From Margaritifera margaritifera (lineage: Eukaryota > Mollusca > Bivalvia > Unionida > Margaritiferidae): a stretch of DNA of 64,000 nt. The notes below the pieces were generated by a model. That model did no database searches, was not told where the DNA came from, and saw nothing but the letters and a program-made list of their open reading frames with translations. Shown one piece after another: positions 44,630 through 56,080 of this stretch. The position numbers and the translations under genes are program-made. The stretch covers positions 248,001 to 312,000 of the forward strand of contig JAQPZY010000861.1 of the NCBI GenBank assembly GCA_029931535.1. The letters are read 5' to 3'. Positions within the stretch are counted from its first letter, which is position 1; the number at the start of each line of letters is the position of its first letter.

Positions 44630-46003
44630 ATGGAGATTAGATTTACAAAAATAACAAGCAGTGAACCTTACTCTTGTCCAGCAACTAAGTTTAGCACTCC
44701 AGTTAATAAAGAAATTGCAAACATATATAAAAAGATTTTAAAAAAGTATACTACACAGAAAACAATTAATTTATGAACAAGCCATTGCAAATTTGACACA
44801 ATTGCACTTTAAAATTTGACAATGGTGATTCATTGAACAGGTATAGAGCACAGTGCGATATAAAATTAAGGCAAAATCAATTAAATTGGGCAGTATGGAT
44901 GGCAACATCAGGATGTGCAATAGCATATTGGCAACTAAATGATACTAGCATACTAGAACTAGTAAAATCAATATATAGGTTCCACATCTACTTTCAGATA
45001 TGAAAATTGTTGTCTGAATGCAAAATACCGTTACCTGATGACCAATCTTTAATCCAACAAACAATGACATAGACATACGAAAAAATGATCATAATCTGTA
45101 ATAAATTTAATATTCATCCTTATCATGATTGGAATTATATTTGTGGAAAAAATAAATATCTTATTTAAAATGGTCCTGAAGAACATAGTAATGTACATCA
45201 AGGTTTTTTGAGAACAAACACCAGATCACGTAAAGGATGCCTACATACGTAAATATAATAATGAAACTGAAACGGTAAAAACTGGAGAGAAATGCCTGCT
45301 GAAGAAATGAATTGAATATTTCCAAGTGACGAAAAGAAATGATGGATCTATTTCTTTCTACAACATAGCAACGGACTAACTGAACAAGGAATACCTAGAC
45401 TAAATCAAAGTATCAGGTCATATGTGATATGTAGTTTAGGAGGCCAAGTACAAAATAGAACATATATTACGCAATCTGTTTCAACTGACAAGACACTGCA
45501 AAAATGTTGATTGAAGATTTAATTTTGGGCGAACAAGGGTATTACTCAGATGAACCCATTTCAATAAGATAACAGCAATATATTTCAGATTCAAAAGTTA
45601 GGCTAAACTATGCTATTGGTGGTGATGGCATATATTTAGTTACCAATTGATATGGTGATGAAAATATGTAACATATTAGATTACAATTACAATTCACAAA
45701 AGTCATCAGATACATTTAGCTTTGGAATAAATATTGCTGTAAATACTGACGTGGTTAACAATTAAATTCAAACAACTGACAAAAAATCTGTAACAATTCG
45801 TCAAAAGATGGACTAGATAGTAACGGATGGAAAAGAAGAGAACATAAGTACGAATTATGTAGACAAGAAGGATAAAAATGGTAAAAGTTTTGTAATCTAT
45901 ACAACCGAGCCTGCGCATGATTTAAAAGAAATGAATCATTAAATATATAAACGAGAATTTATATTTATGACAATGGTTGCAGCAGCTGGTATACTTTACC
46001 TTT
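44630..46003 (+). pseudogene. Structural-type gene relic with C-terminal membrane segment
   Basis: Plus-strand coding runs in more than one frame with stops. It starts MEIRFTKITSSEPYSCPATK at 44630 (stop at 44774). Later parts include NQLNWAVWMATSGCAIAYWQ (about 44875), HSNGLTEQGIPRLNQSIRSY (about 45365-45425) and, near the end, a helical polar region and a hydrophobic tail FIFMTMVAAAGILYL before the stop at about 46003. The total, roughly 450 codons ending in one membrane anchor, suits a virion protein of such elements. I do not know its precise role. It faces the membrane-protein gene on the other strand tail to tail, 34 bases apart. Confidence 0.5.
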
Positions 46004-46036
46004 AAAGTAGAATATTAACTAGCTATAAGTTGTTAC

Positions 46037-47250
46037 TTATGTGGGAGCCCATTTTCTTTTTATTCCTTTTGCTGCTGTGTCTACACCTTTGGTCCATATT
46101 GCAGATAGCAAACCGACTAATGCTACAATAAGCAAAGTAATATGATCAGCTAACAGAAAAGCAATTTGTCCAGCTCATTTAAAAAGCTAGCTTATTACAC
46201 TGCCAGTGATACCAGGCAATTATGCTGCTGCTTTTTGTAGCTAACGCAAACAAATACTTTTAATTTCTTATTTAACCTTGTCATGGAATGCATTTGTACT
46301 ATCTTTTGTCAATACTACTACTGCTACTTGTTCCGTCGCCTACCTTTTACAAGAGTTCCTGCTACCTATGTCTGTAATAAAGTTGCAATTGTTACACCTT
46401 TTTCTTTATAAAGTTGCTTTAAGTTGCTTTCACCTGATGGCAACTGTTCTCTCACTTTGGGATGAATTATGTTGCTATTTTCTCCAGAGTTATTTCCTAT
46501 AATCTGTTAAATGTCCAACTATTTGTGCCAGTTGCTCTCAGTATTGTATAACAGTTCATACAAGTTATCTTTTTTCGTTTCATCTGTTTTTTGCTGATAT
46601 CCTGTTGTATGTCTTCTATCGGTTTGTCATACGTCTGATTTTATTGGCGTATTTTTGATTCAGCTACTGTTACTGCATTTTATAACCTCTAAATTCTCTT
46701 TCTTCTTCTTCTAGCGAATATAATCAAGAAGGTGGTCTACTACCAATTCTTTCGTGATATCCGTCTATTACACTATCTACTTCTCTTACTTGCTGTCTAC
46801 ATCCTGTGGTTGTATTAATTACTTGTATTTCTTTTTCCTCTTTTACTTTTATTCATTGACTTGAACAGTGGGCTCCAAAGATTGTTGTAAGGGTATACCT
46901 GCAGGTTTATTATTTGGTAGTTTCCATTTATTTTGTTCTATGTCCAGCCTAAAGTTCTAAGAAGGTCACTCCCACCTTCTTCCATAGTTATAGAGTTACC
47001 CAATAGTACCTCATTTTTGTTTTACTCTTTTTTGAAATTTCTATAGGATTTTTGCCTACATTTTGGCAATACAGTGTTCCTTTTTTAATCTTTAATTGAC
47101 GACTAATTAATTTATATTGTATATCATCTATGCTTAAATCGTGTTTTATAAATTCTTTCTATTGATCAACAACATCTAGAGCCTAAAAATTAATCGTTAG
47201 AGAACCGAACCTATCAATAACAGTAGCTATGCAATACATAGCTATGAAGA
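46037..47250 (-). pseudogene. Minus-strand gene relic(s) ending in a membrane segment
   Basis: Read from about 47250 downward: HDLSIDDIQYKLISRQLKIK (about 47145-47085), then EEGGSDLLRTLGW near 46970, then QVREVDSVIDGYHERIG near 46790, and the tail AGQIAFLLADHITLLIVALV..., a strong transmembrane helix, then TKGVDTAAK and a stop at 46037. Several stops intervene, so it may be one gene or two. The N-terminal block resembles in position and in part the minus-strand frame at 61340-61200 of the second copy (RRDLRIENIAL). Probably a virion or membrane protein; function not assigned. Confidence 0.45.
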
Positions 47251-47719
47251 AGAAGAATACAAGCAGGAATTAAAACTTTGCATAGCAAATGGAAACATAC
47301 ATGGAAATAACTGGAAAAAATTTAAGCGACAATGAGTTGTCAAAAATGAACAGAAAACAAATTAGGAAACATACGAATTGTTTGTAAATGCTAGATCAGC
47401 ATATTAAAGTATTGTCAGATGTAGTAATACAGGGAGTGACATATGTGATGAGTCAATTTCTTCCTATTGAAACTTTAAAGAAATTACAGGCAGAATTTAA
47501 AAAAAAGATTACATGACAACAAATGGAATACGATATTTTTTTATGAGTTTCTCTCATTTAGGGTAGGATTTACCTATTTCTGCTTTGAGTACAAGTTTAA
47601 TAATTTTTAGACACATACATTTTAAAGAACAACCAGATGAAAGTAAGAGTAGCGAGTACGTCCTAGAGAACAAGTCTCAGGTTCGCGAAAAGGAAAACAC
47701 TGAAAATTATTCTTAATAA
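47251..47719 (+). pseudogene. Short plus-strand coding relic
   Basis: Contains MTTNGIRYFFMSFS near 47510-47555 (reading across a TGA context) that parallels YITSNGIRFYIHFKK near 61425-61470 in the second copy, followed in both by a short AT-rich spacer and the MC..CFVI gene. Frames are broken and the product is unknown. Confidence 0.4.
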
Positions 47720-47914
47720 ATGTGTGCATTATGTTTTGTAATCCATGCATTTTGTTCCATTAGCAGTTGGTGTAACAACTGGCGCTATAACTATTATATT
47801 TGTTTACAAGGGTATAAAAATGATATAAAAGAGGATAAGTCAGAGACGCGAAGCAAAGCAACTACAGCAAGTTTTAACATACTAATTAATCAATTATACA
47901 GTGAACAGCTTTAA
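47720..47914 (+). CDS. Small CxxC membrane protein (copy A), probably frameshifted
   Basis: The frame starts MCALCFVIHAFCSI. A one-base shift after codon 14 would give AVGVTTGAITIIFVYKGIK, a clear transmembrane helix, so the uninterrupted 64-codon frame is probably not the native product. The homologue at 61512 starts MCNRCFVINAFISV. Both have the same leader, ataaATGTGT. Conservation of the N-terminal CxxC between copies shows that this small gene is real. Role unknown. Confidence 0.5.
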   Translation: MCALCFVIHAFCSISSWCNNWRYNYYICLQGYKNDIKEDKSETRSKATTASFNILINQLYSEQL

Positions 47915-47967
47915 CAGCTTCTATTTTTATATTGTGCTCTTCTATTTTTTATTTTTCTCTGGTGATG

Positions 47968-48260
47968 TCATTTTATCATTTTAGACCTGTTTGACATGTT
48001 TTCATTAGCTCTCATGTATCTTGTGTTTGACCAGTTGTCATGTTGTTCTAAATTAAAAAAACAAGATGCACAATGAATAGCATGATTTATATCAAGATTT
48101 TGTATATCAACACCTTCAGGTTTGTTTTGTAAAATATAACCATTTCTGGTAAAATTCAATTGAACACCATGAATTTTTAACGTTACATTAAATTTTATGT
48201 TTTGTTTCAGTACATTAAAAAAATCTAAATCTTCCTAAGTGTAATATTTTGTGTTTTTTT
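47968..48260 (-). pseudogene. Minus-strand coding relic of unknown function
   Basis: Reads DLDFFNVLKQNIKFNVTLKI from about 48230, then NGYILQNKPEGVDIQNLDIN and HAIHCASCFFNLEQHDN, ending at 47968. The composition is protein-like over about 95 codons, longer than expected by chance in such AT-rich DNA. It probably belongs to the virus-like element, overlapping nothing else. Family not recognised. Confidence 0.4.
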
Positions 48261-48696
48261 GTAGTGTTGTGATACCTTTGATTCATTTACTTATTTACAT
48301 GTTTTCTATTTTTTTTTCTTCTATTTTTGTCCTCCAATTTGTGAAATAATTTTTTTGTTTACTTTGTCTCTAATATTTTCGATATGACCTAAAACAAGGC
48401 TTACAATAGCTGCTTTTGGTGACCTGTGTAATGACCTTTTGTGTTGTATTTTGGACATGTCTTGTCTCCATTGACTTTAGACTATTGTTTTCAATGATTT
48501 TGTACTAGTAAAATTGTACAACTTTCACCTTTCAAAATGTTCTTAAAACAAAACCAAGTGGAGAGCAAACCGAACAAAGTTCTAAAGAAAGACTAGTTGA
48601 AAGATGAGATTGAATAATTTTGCAAGTATCTTTAAAAAATGTCTACCTTAACTAGAACTATGGTCTTTTTACTCACTTGATTTTCTTGCAAAATAA

Positions 48697-48932
48697 ATGG
48701 AAGGTAGTGAGAATGAAAGTGAAGAAATTTCTAAGTTATAGAGCTTATCAGAAAAGGTAACTTAACAAAAGAAGAATGATCCACGTAGAGTTGAAGTTGG
48801 AAGACAACTTGGAAAACAATCATATCAAAAATTAAAAGGCCAAAGTAGAATAAATTAAAATAAGTACAAGGGCATATTTAAACTGAAACAAGTCAATAAG
48901 AAACAAGCAACTAAAACAGTATGTATTACTTG
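48697..48932 (+). pseudogene. Small basic protein relic (copy A)
   Basis: Starts MEGSENESEEISKL at 48697 in the context caaaataaATGGAagGT. After two in-frame stops it continues as a basic region: NDPRRVEVGRQLGKQSYQKL. The second copy at 61867 has the same start context and a similar acidic beginning (MEGEQ). An acidic start followed by a Lys/Arg-rich body suggests a DNA-binding or virion core protein; that is inference. Confidence 0.5.
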
Positions 48933-49067
48933 ATAGGTGGTGTAACTGTTGTCTTAAGTTTCGGATTTTTGTATTCAAAGAGATCTGTTTTAAAAACTGG
49001 TGTATCTGACATCCTGAGAGAAGTGAGCATGACGAAGAAGGTATGCCAATTTCCAGAAATATTCTAG
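48921..49067 (+). CDS. Small membrane protein, 48 aa
   Basis: An intact frame beginning MYYLIGGVTVVLSFGFLYSK has one N-terminal transmembrane helix followed by a polar tail. It overlaps the end of the preceding basic-protein relic by a few bases, as in compact viral genomes. No family recognised. It may survive by chance because it is short. Confidence 0.4.
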   Translation: MYYLIGGVTVVLSFGFLYSKRSVLKTGVSDILREVSMTKKVCQFPEIF

Positions 49068-49296
49068 AATTTCACAGTAATAAACGACAAATAAGAAAAA
49101 TACCATACTTATTTTACCACGTAGACTTAAATTCAACTCTTAAAAGAGATGTTTAAATTGATATAAATTCACCATCAAACATGGATATTGAAGAATTCAT
49201 CAAGTTAATTATTCGTAACATTGAATCACTGTAACCAATTGATTATTTAATAGAAAAATGGATACTATCAGATAAAATAATAAAAAAATAAGTAAA

Positions 49297-49650
49297 TTGA
49301 GTAATAACAAAATGAGTGCCATTGGACCTAAGGAAGATACATATATTTCGATTCTAAAACCTAAACCAAAGAAAGCAGAAAAGCTTGATAGATCTAACAC
49401 TACTCCCGTCATTGCTAGCTCTGCTCCTGCTGTTAAAAAAAGACTATCCCTAAATCTAAGCTGTCTATTTCTTACAAAGAAAATATACAATGTGCACCAC
49501 CGTTGTATTCAATATCGCCACCTACAGATACACGGAATTAAGTTTAGGTTGCAAAACACAAACGAAATTGACAATGGTTTTAAAAAAATCGAGCATTACA
49601 GATGTATTAAAAGAAAGTCTAAAAACAAAATTTCTTTCATAACTGGGTAG
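49297..49650 (+). pseudogene. Lys/Pro-rich coding relic (117 codons open)
   Basis: Opens MSNNKMSAIGPKEDTYISIL with a Lys/Pro-rich continuation (KPKPKKAEKLDRSNTTPVIA), then an Ala/Pro/Val-rich run and a basic region. The longest plus-strand frame in this part of the element. The minus-strand frame across it (49209-49490) is likely a shadow. Probably the N-terminal part of the gene continuing at 49676-49990. Function unknown. Confidence 0.4.
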
Positions 49651-49675
49651 AGGTTAGCCTGGCAATAGCTGTAGG

Positions 49676-50040
49676 TTGGATGGGTATATAAGCTGCTAGT
49701 TTAATAATCGGAGGAATACCGACATGATTTTTTTTTATGTATCTAGCTTTAAGCTGTCTTGGTACAACTTTACTGGTTTAAAAAAAAAAAAATTCAAAGA
49801 AAAGTTAGTATACAGTAAAGTTTATAAACACGATGAGATTGTAACCTTTGTTATAAGTATGTTAAACAGGATTGATGATATGGTGTGTAAGGCAATAAGC
49901 AATTTCACAATAAGTCACGAGGAATTTAATTAGATAGATGCAGAGTACAACAGATACAAGAAGATACCAATGCAATCAGAAAAAATGTTAGTAATACAGA
50001 AAGTCAAAATACTGAAGAACTAAAAAAAAACTTTTTCTAA
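49676..50040 (+). pseudogene. Relic homologous to 55760-56080 (-) of the element
   Basis: A Gly/Ile/Leu-rich membrane-like start (GWMGI..AASLIIGGIPT) is followed by FKEKLVYSKVYKHDEIVTFV, RIDDMVCKAISNFTISHEEF and, after a stop, DAEYNRYKKIPMQSEKM. The minus-strand block at 56080-55760 has FKERWISNKVLKHDE, SIDDMISLLRSYNEITQKEF and VIEEYKFKKYGG in the same order, so these are two copies of one gene. A membrane segment followed by a helical region suggests a minor virion protein. Confidence 0.55.
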
Positions 50041-50299
50041 AGAGGGGAAAAAATTAAAAGAAAAAGAGATTTTGGGGAGTCATACGTCAGACAGTTAGAA
50101 GTCTATTACAATAACAAAAGTTACAAAGTGAATGAAAAATATGTATCTACTGATTGTTGGAATGTTAACTGTTTCGATTTCCGCTCCTTAAATGGTAAGT
50201 TTTATTACCAGACAAGGACAACCTGAGAGCGAAGTGAACAAGTTCGAGGAAGAAATATATTTTACAAATCATTATGAAATGTACAAAAACAAGGCCAAA

Positions 50300-50760
50300 G
50301 AGGAATGAATAATAAAGAAAAAAATTATATTGAGTGTTTAAAACACATTTCACAAGTTGTAGTACCTCCTAGCAATAATTATTCAACGTACATAATTAAC
50401 TACAGTTTTAAATTGCTAGGATTCAATAATCAGAGATCTATATATACGTCTACTGAATGGGATACATTTTGTTGGTTTTTGAAACCTAAAAATTGTTACA
50501 GTTTGCTAGAGCAGATCAATAGCACCAAAAATGAGTTCAACTGCAGCTACTAATATTTAATAAGAGTCATTGTCAGTTAAAACTGTTTTCGTGGTGATTA
50601 CATTTCATATGCTATAAATAGTCCATGCAAAGAACGGCAAAGGCGAATAATAAACAGGTTAAATATTAGCATTAAAGATAAAGTAAGGAAAGTTATAGAT
50701 TTCCGCGGCGTAACAGTCACTTATGTATTTCACGTAAGTAAGTAGATTTACTAGCTCCGA
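50300..50760 (+). pseudogene. Coding relic of unknown function
   Basis: Open at 50305-50553 (LKHISQVVVPPSNNYSTYII), then broken but still protein-like to about 50740. No family recognised. Placed in the element by orientation and composition only. Confidence 0.35.
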
Positions 50761-50999
50761 TGGCAGAAATATGTTTAAAAAGTCTTAGTGAATTTAGGTT
50801 TAAAAAGCAGATGAGAAAGATGATGCACTAGATCAATCAATAAACAATGACTTAAACCTAAATAGCCACCGCACTACAAATTTAGGAGATCGGGTAAAAC
50901 AAATCTGATACAGCTAGTAAAATTATTGTATCAAACGAATCAACACACAAATACATAAGATTCTGGAGAATAATACCTTTAAAACTATTAAAATATGGA

Positions 51000-52115
51000 G
51001 AGAATAAGTTGATAATAAATTGACAACTACTGAACAAAAACTAAACTACCCCCCCCCCCCAACCCAACATTTCAGAACTGCAGAAACAAATAGACGCAAG
51101 GCAAGAATAATATTTCATATGCTCAATTTACAATGAGATTAATTACTGTATACAGGCTATACAGACTATTAGAGAGAGAGAAAGAGAGAGAGAGAAAGAT
51201 GGAGAAATACTGAATACCAAATACCAACAGTACGTATCGAGGACATTAAAGGTCTCTGCAAAGGTACAATACTTCGTAATCTCAACTTCAATAATTACGA
51301 AAAGAATTAAAAAATGATTTTAAAGCAGGTGTTATAGAATTGATAGATGAACTGATCACTAACGCTAATACTTTGTCGCAGTTACAAAAAAGAATGATTT
51401 CACAGAAATAACTAAATAGATAGATGGAAACAAAAACGAAATAAGTGTGAGTGAAAATGTTATTACATCTATAAGATCTACCTACGATTTATCTACTACG
51501 GACTGATGTGATAAGATTAAAACACTAAAAGATCAAACCTTAGTAATTCTAAACAAATGAACTTACTGCTAAAATAGAAGATTTAAAAACAGATACTAAG
51601 GGATATACAGTTCGAGAACTGGTTAATAATACTGGTGTGGTACAAGGAAGTATTGACAAATTAGAATAAAGAGTGAAACGATTAAGAACAAATTTAAATG
51701 AATTAGAAAAGAAGATCACAACCGAAACAATTTCTTTATAAACAGATCACCAAAAAAAAAAAACATCTTGTAATCAACACAGTATTGGGAAGAAAACAAA
51801 TAGTATTAAGTGGAAGAGACAAGAGTGTATAGAATATGCAATATATCAAAGGATTTTGAGTTAGTTGAAATGATAAATCTGGTACATACTTTTAGTAGAT
51901 ATGGAGAGGGTAAGAATACTGTTTATTGGGCTTATTTCCTGGTTTAACAACACCACAAACAATAGCCACTACTTATGGATTTTTTATGCTCCAACACATT
52001 GTACTAGATACAACTTTCACACAATAATTAAGACAGATTATTACATCATTAAAATAAATAAATCAAGGTTATATAAAAATAGTTTAAAGCTTAAACATTG
52101 TATTTTCTGCTAATT
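51000..52115 (+). pseudogene. Helical protein relic with terminal membrane-like block
   Basis: Highly broken coding with heptad-like stretches such as ELVNNTGVVQGSIDKLE and LRTNLNELEKKITTE (51610-51730), suggesting a long coiled coil. It ends in a more hydrophobic block at 51901-52113. A GA microsatellite (51170-51196) interrupts the early part and a poly-C run sits at 51050-51060. This looks like an elongated structural protein; that is inference. Confidence 0.4.
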
Positions 52116-52862
52116 TGAATTTTATATTAGTATAGTGGTAAATAATAGTAATTTTGCTTACTCAGTAGATATGAAAAAAATTAATCGGAAAAATATAATA
52201 AGTGAATTATGATATTTTTAAGCTGATTGATTACAACATTTTGAAGGCGCTTAAAGATGTATATTTTTTAAGTTTAAAAGATACTATAACATACAAGACT
52301 ATACATTGGTGTATGAGATACTGAACAAGTTAAAGGGAGATAAAATAAATGGAAAGAATTCAGCCTGGTTATGGATGTATTTAAGTTGTTTGCTAATTTT
52401 GGTAAAATCAAATACAGTGGAGAAAATATAACATACTTATTCTTTCTAGACAAGATATTTTCTGTGTAATTTAGGGATATCTTTAAAACCATCAACACCA
52501 AAAACAACATAAAATAAACCCAAAATAATTAATATGGGTGGAATATCTTGATTGCGTTAAAGGTAAAAGAGATCAAAGCGAACAAGTTCTTAAGTCTGAT
52601 ATCTCCTTTACGGCAACAAGAGAAACCAACTGTTTTTGATATTCACGTCGTTTTTCTAACATTTAAATAACGTAAGCGCTAATTGAAACTATGTATTTGA
52701 AAGAACCTTATGATATCATGATATATGTTTCTGCAAATTGTGGAAAGACAAGGCTTGTGCTAGATTTGATTGAAACTGAATATAAACACTTTTTTATTTT
52801 ATTGTCACCATTTATCCAACATTTAAGTACAATAAGACTCAGAACAGAAAATAGCTAGAGAC

Positions 52863-54091
52863 GAATCACGCTAATCGATTAACCAATCAACTAGCGTAAT
52901 TAGACACATCTCCAGGCATTATTTACGTACGTCATTTTCCTCCGACAAGCTGATTGTTACGATAATTACATTGTATCGTAAATATTTGCAAATTTCGCAA
53001 CGGTTTGTCATTTTTTTTTAATTAATAATGGTAAAAAGGTGTAATTCTGACAGTCGATATCCAGATCGTATATGTGGAGGAGTTAGATCTATTCCGTTCC
53101 CGAAAAATAAACGAAACTTGATGGAATAAAGGCTTGTGGTCGCCCGCACGATCAGCTGAACGTGGATACAATTGATGGCAATTACCACATGTTTTTTTTT
53201 TTCTTTTCACAAAAGTATGTAGAAAAGCATGTCCCGTCGATAATTTGAACCAAAAATTATGAGAAAATAGAAACTGAAAAAGTATATAAAAATGAACGCG
53301 TCTAGACTATGGGCGGAGAACACTCTAACCTCTGACTTTGTTGTGCGTGTTTTTTCTTCTACAGGAAGGACTATACATGATATTGCATCATCTTACTGTT
53401 TGAAAATTTACATTTTAATGTTGGTTTGTCCCCAAAATAATGGATCATAGTCTCAATCTTTCAAACACTTGAGTGACTCTTTACTTACAGTCATTGAGTT
53501 CAAGGAGGGGTGGGGGATGAAATTGTAACTAATCATAAAGAAATACAAAAACCCCAATGGTTTCAGATATTTATCTTCCGATATATTAAGCATTTATTTA
53601 CATGTTTACATCAACATACATCACTGATCTAAATTCCATCTCATGAATAGAGTAGAAGTTTATAATTGTTATGTACAACAGTATACTTCTAAACAGCACC
53701 TATTTACGCTTTTGCTCAATATTTTAATTCACTTGTCTCTAAGCAACCTATACAAAAGTCTGTTAAAATTAATAAAGATATGAATGTATGCTAAATACAA
53801 TTACATATTTTGAAAGGAATTTCTTTTTACATGAATATGTTCTCAAGCCGCATTGAAATTGATTTTCATGATTTTCTGAAGAAAAAAAAATACTTCGGTT
53901 ATTACTATACGAACTTGAAATACAAATATAAATATTGTCTACTGCAGCATAATTTATGCGACATGTTAATTTTACATTTTTAAGAATGATAAAAATCTGT
54001 TTTATAAACCTATCACTTAAATTTAAACATATTTCTTTGCCAAATACTGAATGTTTGTCGGAGGTTAATATATCGTTATGTCGCGTGATTC
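52863..54091 (+). mobile_element. THAP-domain DNA transposon relic inserted in the ATPase gene
   Basis: Both ends carry the same two motifs in inverted orientation: gaatcacgc (52863-52871) with gcgtgattc (54083-54091), and cctccgacaa (52939-52948) with ttgtcggagg (54055-54064). Inside, from 53028 on the plus strand, is a THAP-like start: MVKRCNSDSRYPDR, IPFPKNKRNL, then in a shifted frame KACGRPHDQLNVD. The second Cys of the C2CH zinc site and the downstream C-x2-H are lost. THAP domains occur at the N-terminus of P-element and several other transposases. The 1.2 kb size leaves no room for a full transposase, so this is a deleted or non-autonomous copy. Confidence 0.6.
53028..53225 (+). pseudogene. 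Degenerate THAP-type zinc finger exon
   Basis: Recognised from MVKRC...DSRYPDR...GGV...IPFPKNKRNL and KACGRPHDQLNV, which follow the order of THAP domains (start, AVPxP-like segment, conserved Pro and basic helix). A frameshift and TAA lie between the two parts, and the final Cys-x2-His is replaced by a Phe run encoded by poly-T. The minus-strand frame at 53022-53210 is its shadow. Confidence 0.55.
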
Positions 54092-54492
54092 GGTAGGCGG
54101 AGCGTTCTATAATGTCAAGTTACCTCAATTGCAATAGATCCTGGTAACAAATTAGATAAATGGTTAGAATTATTTATTGGCGTATAGCAGGGAACTAATA
54201 CTTTGTTTCTGATAGATGATTGTGCAAACTTGGAAGAGGCAAAATAGACGGCAACCAACCTAACCAAATAAGCATTCAGTGGTAGACATTAGGGAATAAC
54301 TGTGTATTGTGATAGTGCAAACATTCAACTCTATCACAACAGATCTTCGTGAGAATGTTAGATTAATAGTTATCTCTTAGTCCAAAGATAACAAATCTAT
54401 GGAAAACGTGTTAAAAGAAAACAATGTAGCACATGTGGTAATGAGAGATGAAATAGTTGCATAAAATTAAAAACAAAAGCGTTAATTTGACT

Positions 54493-55493
54493 TTAATTTT
54501 CATTTAAGTAGAAGGTGGAAGGAGAATAACCGCAAGGCAAAGTACTTATCTTATTCAGTAAATATATTTTATCATTATAGCAGCATAGTGCAATCTTATT
54601 TAATTTAATATTGTATATATTATGATGGAAGGATCGATTTAAAATCATTTGTTGGTGATTTATAATTTGGTTATATAGACAATGTTTCAGAATTTCTAAT
54701 GTTAGATTCGTTTTAATTACTGATTTGTTGATACCCTTAGACATTTTCTTTTCCATTTTGTCAATTTTAAAAACATGTATTTTACGTCTGAAAACACAAA
54801 ATTCTAGTCCTGGTACATCACTGAATTCATCTTTAAAAAGTCCTGGTACTTTTTTATTCATCTGAGGCAAACCAAAAATGTATACTCGTTTGTGATCTCT
54901 TGTTTCGTAAAAACTATATTTTGTTTCATGTCATTGTATCCTTCTCTACGTAAACTTCCACACAAAAAATCTGTATCTGTTTTTAAAAATTAATTTTATA
55001 ACGATATTGGTTTTCGAGCTTGTTATAGTAGAAGTTACACATAAGCAACCGACTTATTTCTATACTGCAAAACCACCATAAATTGGTGTGCTTAATTTTT
55101 TATTTTTTAATTTTTAATTTTTTGTTGTTATTTAAACTAACATGGATCATATCTGTTTCTATGATTGTTCTCGTTGCAAATGAGATATCATTTTGAAGTT
55201 TAAAATATTTCTCTTCATTAGCACATATTTGTTCTATTTCTTAAATGTTGATTTTTCGATGACAGAATTATTCATCAGATTAAAGAAATCTTTTCCAAAG
55301 TCTTTGATTGCTTTTTATCTCAGAATTATATTAAATTCAATGTACAATTTAACAGGATCTTGATAGAATAAAAGTACTAAATGTATCTTCTTTTAGTTTT
55401 ATTCCAAACTGAACATACAACTTTAAATTACGATTGTGGATAACATATATTTCGTTGTTTTGGTTTTTGACGTGCATAATTGTTTAACTGCTG

Positions 55494-55566
<73 letters not shown>

Positions 55567-55755
55567 CTTTTGTATCTTCTATCAATTTCATATGTAATGG
55601 AGATAAATCAGTCTCGTTAGGAATTAGTTTATCGGGCGCGAAAGGACAATCTTTAAAATATTATTGTAAATGTGTTGGCTCTTCTAAATATATTCCTAAA
55701 ATTCCACCCAATGTATTTTTGTAATTCCAAGACATTACATTTTCTGTTAGACTTG
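54493..55755 (-). pseudogene. Family B DNA polymerase relic (C-terminal part)
   Basis: Protein-primed-type PolB replicates Polinton, adintovirus and related linear genomes. Minus-strand parts in order: GGILGIYLEEPTHL (about 55720-55680), CPFAPDKLIPNETDLSP (about 55650-55600), an inserted (AT)n tract (55498-55563), KDFFNLMNN at 55293-55267 (the Kx3NSxYG motif region, with NN), STPIYGGFAV near 55085-55055, and the catalytic motif KTDTDFLCGS with DTD at 54977-54969. The open tail 54870-54493 (KKVPGLFKDEFSDV, then HTLPCGYSP-type end) is the characteristic C-terminus of this subgroup. At least five frame breaks. The N-terminal exonuclease region is absent: upstream the sequence becomes a different gene. 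Confidence 0.8.
55498..55563 (+). repeat. (AT)n microsatellite inside the PolB relic
   Basis: About 33 pure AT units lying between two polymerase blocks. Confidence 0.95.
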
Positions 55756-55759
55756 CTTG

Positions 55760-56080
55760 TTGTAAAGATTATAGATTTTTGTTGCTTTTAAGCTTGTCCA
55801 AAATCATTTCAACTTCCATTTTTTCAACGCCTCCATATTTTTTAAATTTATATTCTTCAATGACTTGATTCTATATTCTTTATTTCCTTTTTCAAATAAA
55901 CTCTTTTTGGGTGATTTCATTGTAACTTCTTAGTAAGCTTATCATGTCGTCGATACTGTTCACATTACTGTTTTCATCGTGTTTTAGAACTTTATTGCTG
56001 ATCCACCTTTCCTTGAAAGATTTTGCTACATACCCTAACAATGTACTAAATCCACTGTTGCGATGCTGACTTCCACTCAA
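55760..56080 (-). pseudogene. Relic homologous to 49676-50040, joined to truncated PolB
   Basis: The frame 56080-55892 opens MSGSQHRNSGFSTLLGYVAK and carries FKERWISNKVLKHDE and SIDDMISLLRSYNEITQKEF. After a stop, VIEEYKFKKYGGVEKMEVEM continues it. It is the inverted relative of the 49.7 kb gene. Immediately downstream (from about 55755) the sequence turns into polymerase, so a rearrangement joined the two. Confidence 0.55.

Larger units (their letters stand above)
52691..54464 (+). pseudogene. A32-like packaging ATPase relic, split by a transposon
   Basis: FtsK/HerA-type packaging ATPases drive genome encapsidation in Polinton-like and large DNA viruses. The N-terminal part (52691-52862) opens MYLKEPYDIMIYVSANCGKT, where NCGKT is the Walker A P-loop (the first Gly of GxxxxGKT is Ser), followed by LVLDLIETEYKH. 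A 1.2 kb insertion interrupts it. The C-terminal part (about 54150-54464) carries LFLIDDCANL at 54203-54232 (Walker B with two acidic residues), then AFSGRH and LRENVRLIVIS, the sensor/arginine-type region, ending at 54464. Stops and frameshifts break the rest. It converges on the polymerase gene, 28 bases away. Confidence 0.7.

Noticed and set aside
49209..49490. 93-codon minus-strand hydrophobic frame
   Set aside because: It is antisense to the Lys/Pro-rich plus-strand frame at 49297-49650, and Leu/Phe-rich shadows are expected opposite Lys-rich coding.
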